From the NCBI RefSeq assembly GCF_029543085.1, contig NZ_CP119967.1:744001-808000 (forward strand): a stretch of 64,000 bases of DNA. The letters are read 5' to 3'. Each line of letters opens with the position of its first letter. Position 1 is the stretch's first letter. The DNA comes from Pseudomonas sp. A34-9. GTDB lineage: Bacteria; Pseudomonadota; Gammaproteobacteria; Pseudomonadales; Pseudomonadaceae. The notes under the pieces are model-generated. The model was not told the origin of the DNA, did not search any database, and worked only from the letters and a program-made list of their open reading frames with translations. The translations under genes and the position numbers were made by a program. Shown piece after piece: positions 62,580 to 64,000 of the stretch.

Positions 62580-63509
62580 TTGCTGCGTTTCGATGACTTG
62601 CAGTTGTTTGTCCGGGCGGCGGATCTGGGCAGTCTGTCGGCGGCAGCGCGGGTGATGGACATGTCCGCCGCCGTGGCCAGTGCGGCGTTGAAGCGGATCG
62701 AACAGCAGTTGGGCGCGCGTTTGCTCGCACGTTCGACCCGCAGCCTGCGTCTGACGGCCGAGGGTGAAGGCTTTCTCGAATACGCACGCGCGGCGTTGAG
62801 CAACCTCGATGAAGGTCGGCGCTTGCTGGCCAGCGGGCAAGATCAGGTCAGTGGGGTCTTGCAGTTGTCGGCACCTTCGGACTTCGGCCGCAATCTGTTG
62901 CTGCCATGGCTCGACGCGTTCCAGCGCGAGCACCCGAAGCTGACCGTGCGCTTGCTGCTCGGCGACCGCATTGCTGACCTGTTCCGCCAGCCGGTGGACA
63001 TCGCCTTGCGTTATGGCGAGCCGGAAGACTCAAGCCTGGTCGCCTTGCCCATCGCCCCGCACAACCGTCGTGTGCTGTGCGCCTCGCCGGCGTACCTGGC
63101 CCGACACGGCGAACCGCGCCAGCTCGAACAATTGGCCCAGCACAACTGCCTGTTGTACATGCTCGGTAGCCGGGTTCATGACCATTGGAGTTTTCATGAC
63201 GGCAAACGTGAGGTCGGCCTGACCGTCAGTGGTGACCGTTTCAGTGATGACGCCGACGTGGTGCGCCTGTGGGCGGTGGCCGGCGCCGGAATTGCCTACA
63301 AGTCGTGGCTGGACGTGGGCGCCGATGTGCTCGCCGGGCGTCTCAAGGTGCTGCTGCCGGAGCTGCTGTGTGAGCGCGCACCGCTGAATTTGTTGTGCGC
63401 CCATCGCGCTCAATTGAGTAAGCCGGTGAACCTTCTGCGGGAAATGCTCGCCAGCCGATGCGCTGATTTGAGTAGTCAATTTCCCGCTTTTGCGAAAGTT
63501 GATCATTAG
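62580..63509 (+). CDS. LysR-family transcriptional regulator
   Basis: The 309-residue regulator has the N-terminal HTH (LQLFVRAADLGSLSAAARVM, ALKRIEQQLGARLLARSTRS) and a substrate-binding domain of the CrgA/DmlR type. The start is a TTG at 62580 with GAGG six bases before it; no ATG is available near it in frame that keeps the HTH. It is divergent from the ABM-oxidoreductase operon, which it probably controls in response to a quinone or electrophile (inference). Confidence 0.9.
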   Translation: MLRFDDLQLFVRAADLGSLSAAARVMDMSAAVASAALKRIEQQLGARLLARSTRSLRLTAEGEGFLEYARAALSNLDEGRRLLASGQDQVSGVLQLSAPSDFGRNLLLPWLDAFQREHPKLTVRLLLGDRIADLFRQPVDIALRYGEPEDSSLVALPIAPHNRRVLCASPAYLARHGEPRQLEQLAQHNCLLYMLGSRVHDHWSFHDGKREVGLTVSGDRFSDDADVVRLWAVAGAGIAYKSWLDVGADVLAGRLKVLLPELLCERAPLNLLCAHRAQLSKPVNLLREMLASRCADLSSQFPAFAKVDH

Positions 63510-63825
63510 TCGCAGGTAAATAGAGAAATTTCTGTCAGGAACAATCACCACCTGCGCAGGCCCCGGCGCGGGACGCGCGGGCTAACCCGCTTATACTAGC
63601 GCCCGCCTCACGCCAGCACCGACACCCCGGCCCGGAAACCTTGCACCGCGTCGCCAGTCTTCGAGTGACGGTCGCGCAACTGCTGCGGGTTCTGTGCCGG
63701 AGCAGGCTGCGTCAGTGACCTGCCTTGCCCCGGTTCATGGCGATTTTCGCGTCTTGGCCGATGACTCATTACCGGCCAAGATGTCTCCGAGCAGTAGACG
63801 ATACGATTCAACAGGGAGTGAACAC
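63510..63825. promoter_or_regulatory. 316-base region upstream of the ArsR gene
   Basis: The region holds a CTTGGCCG/CGGCCAAG stem at 63755-63782 and a TTATACT box near 63590. An open frame on the minus strand ends at 63608 with a plausible-looking tail (HSKTGDAVQGFRAGVSVLA, GC-rich third positions) but has no clear start with a ribosome site, so I do not call it a gene. The leader of the ArsR gene must start here. Confidence 0.4.
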
Positions 63826-64000
63826 ATGGAACATGCACCTTGCATCAGCCAGATCGCCACGTTGCTGGCCGACCCCAAGCGCAGCGCGATGATGTGGGCG
63901 TTGATGGATGGCTCGGCCCGGCAAACCGAGGAGCTTGCGCTACTGGCAGGGCTGTCGCCGTCGTCGGCCAGCGCGCATTTGGCGCGGCTATCCACGGGTG
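63826..64000 (+). CDS. ArsR-family transcriptional regulator, 5' part only
   Basis: The first 58 residues (MEHAPCISQIATLLADPKRSAM...) form the start of an ArsR-type winged helix, including the recognition helix region AGLSPSSASAHLARL. The ATG at 63826 follows AGGGAG. The rest lies beyond the window. Cys6 is the only cysteine in view, so a metal site cannot be judged. Confidence 0.85.
   Translation, partial: MEHAPCISQIATLLADPKRSAMMWALMDGSARQTEELALLAGLSPSSASAHLARLSTG

Overview
The window looks like a chromosomal segment of a fluorescent-group Pseudomonas (P. fluorescens/P. koreensis type). The evidence is high GC with GC-rich third positions, the gene order purD-purH-fis-dusB-prmA-accC-accB-aroQ-gcbA-speA that I remember from P. 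aeruginosa, a PprAB-Tad pilus locus, and many genus-typical extragenic repeats built on a TAGGAGCTGCCGAAGGCTGC core. No rRNA, tRNA, CRISPR array, transposase or phage gene was seen.

Layout. 1-9.2 kb (minus strand): housekeeping block with purine synthesis (purD, cut by the window edge, and purH), fis with dusB, a zinc-ribbon membrane protein, prmA, the biotin carboxylase pair accC/accB and aroQ. 9.4-18 kb: an HBM-type chemoreceptor and a GcbA-like diguanylate cyclase (minus), then DUF2333, a Nudix hydrolase, a SUI1-type factor and speA (plus). 18.2-21.3 kb: a needle-less VgrG, a DUF4123 chaperone and a lipoprotein esterase. 21.3-25.5 kb: MATE exporter, small membrane protein, MazG-like pyrophosphohydrolase, cmoM and two DUF4136 lipoproteins.

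25.7-42.6 kb: a full Tad (Flp type IVb pilus) locus. tadG, pprA (sensor kinase), tadF, fppA (prepilin peptidase) and pprB (response regulator) lie on one side. The operon rcpC-rcpA-tadZ-tadA-tadB-tadC-tadD-DUF3613 lies in the middle, and two tandem flp pilin genes plus an extra single-domain response regulator follow. Two nearly identical ~330-bp repeats with compensatory base changes sit after pprB and after the extra regulator, so they bracket the assembly operon and the pilin genes. A DUF6124 gene with a long, hairpin-rich leader lies between the two halves.

43-46.5 kb: an orphan TpsB/ShlB outer-membrane transporter and a collagen-like, glycine/threonine-rich lipoprotein. 46.7-50.5 kb: a MaoC dehydratase, a two-domain FabG4-type reductase and a divergent thiolase, probably one acyl-CoA/acyl-ACP module. 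50.8-56 kb: an amino-acid-type dCache chemoreceptor, a RIO1-like kinase and an MFS exporter. 55.5-59.4 kb: a copper module (copA-cueR operon, copZ) with two clear CueR-type promoters and an unknown secreted protein between them. 59.5-64 kb: Bcr/CflA exporter, a 57-residue protein, an oxidoreductase and an ABM monooxygenase divergent from a LysR regulator, and the start of an ArsR regulator cut by the window end.

The intergenic space is dominated by at least four repeat classes: the TAGGAGCTGCCGAAGG REP family, a CTCACCC/GGGAGAGGG MITE-like family, one perfect 36-bp-armed REPIN, and the large paired repeat around the Tad core.
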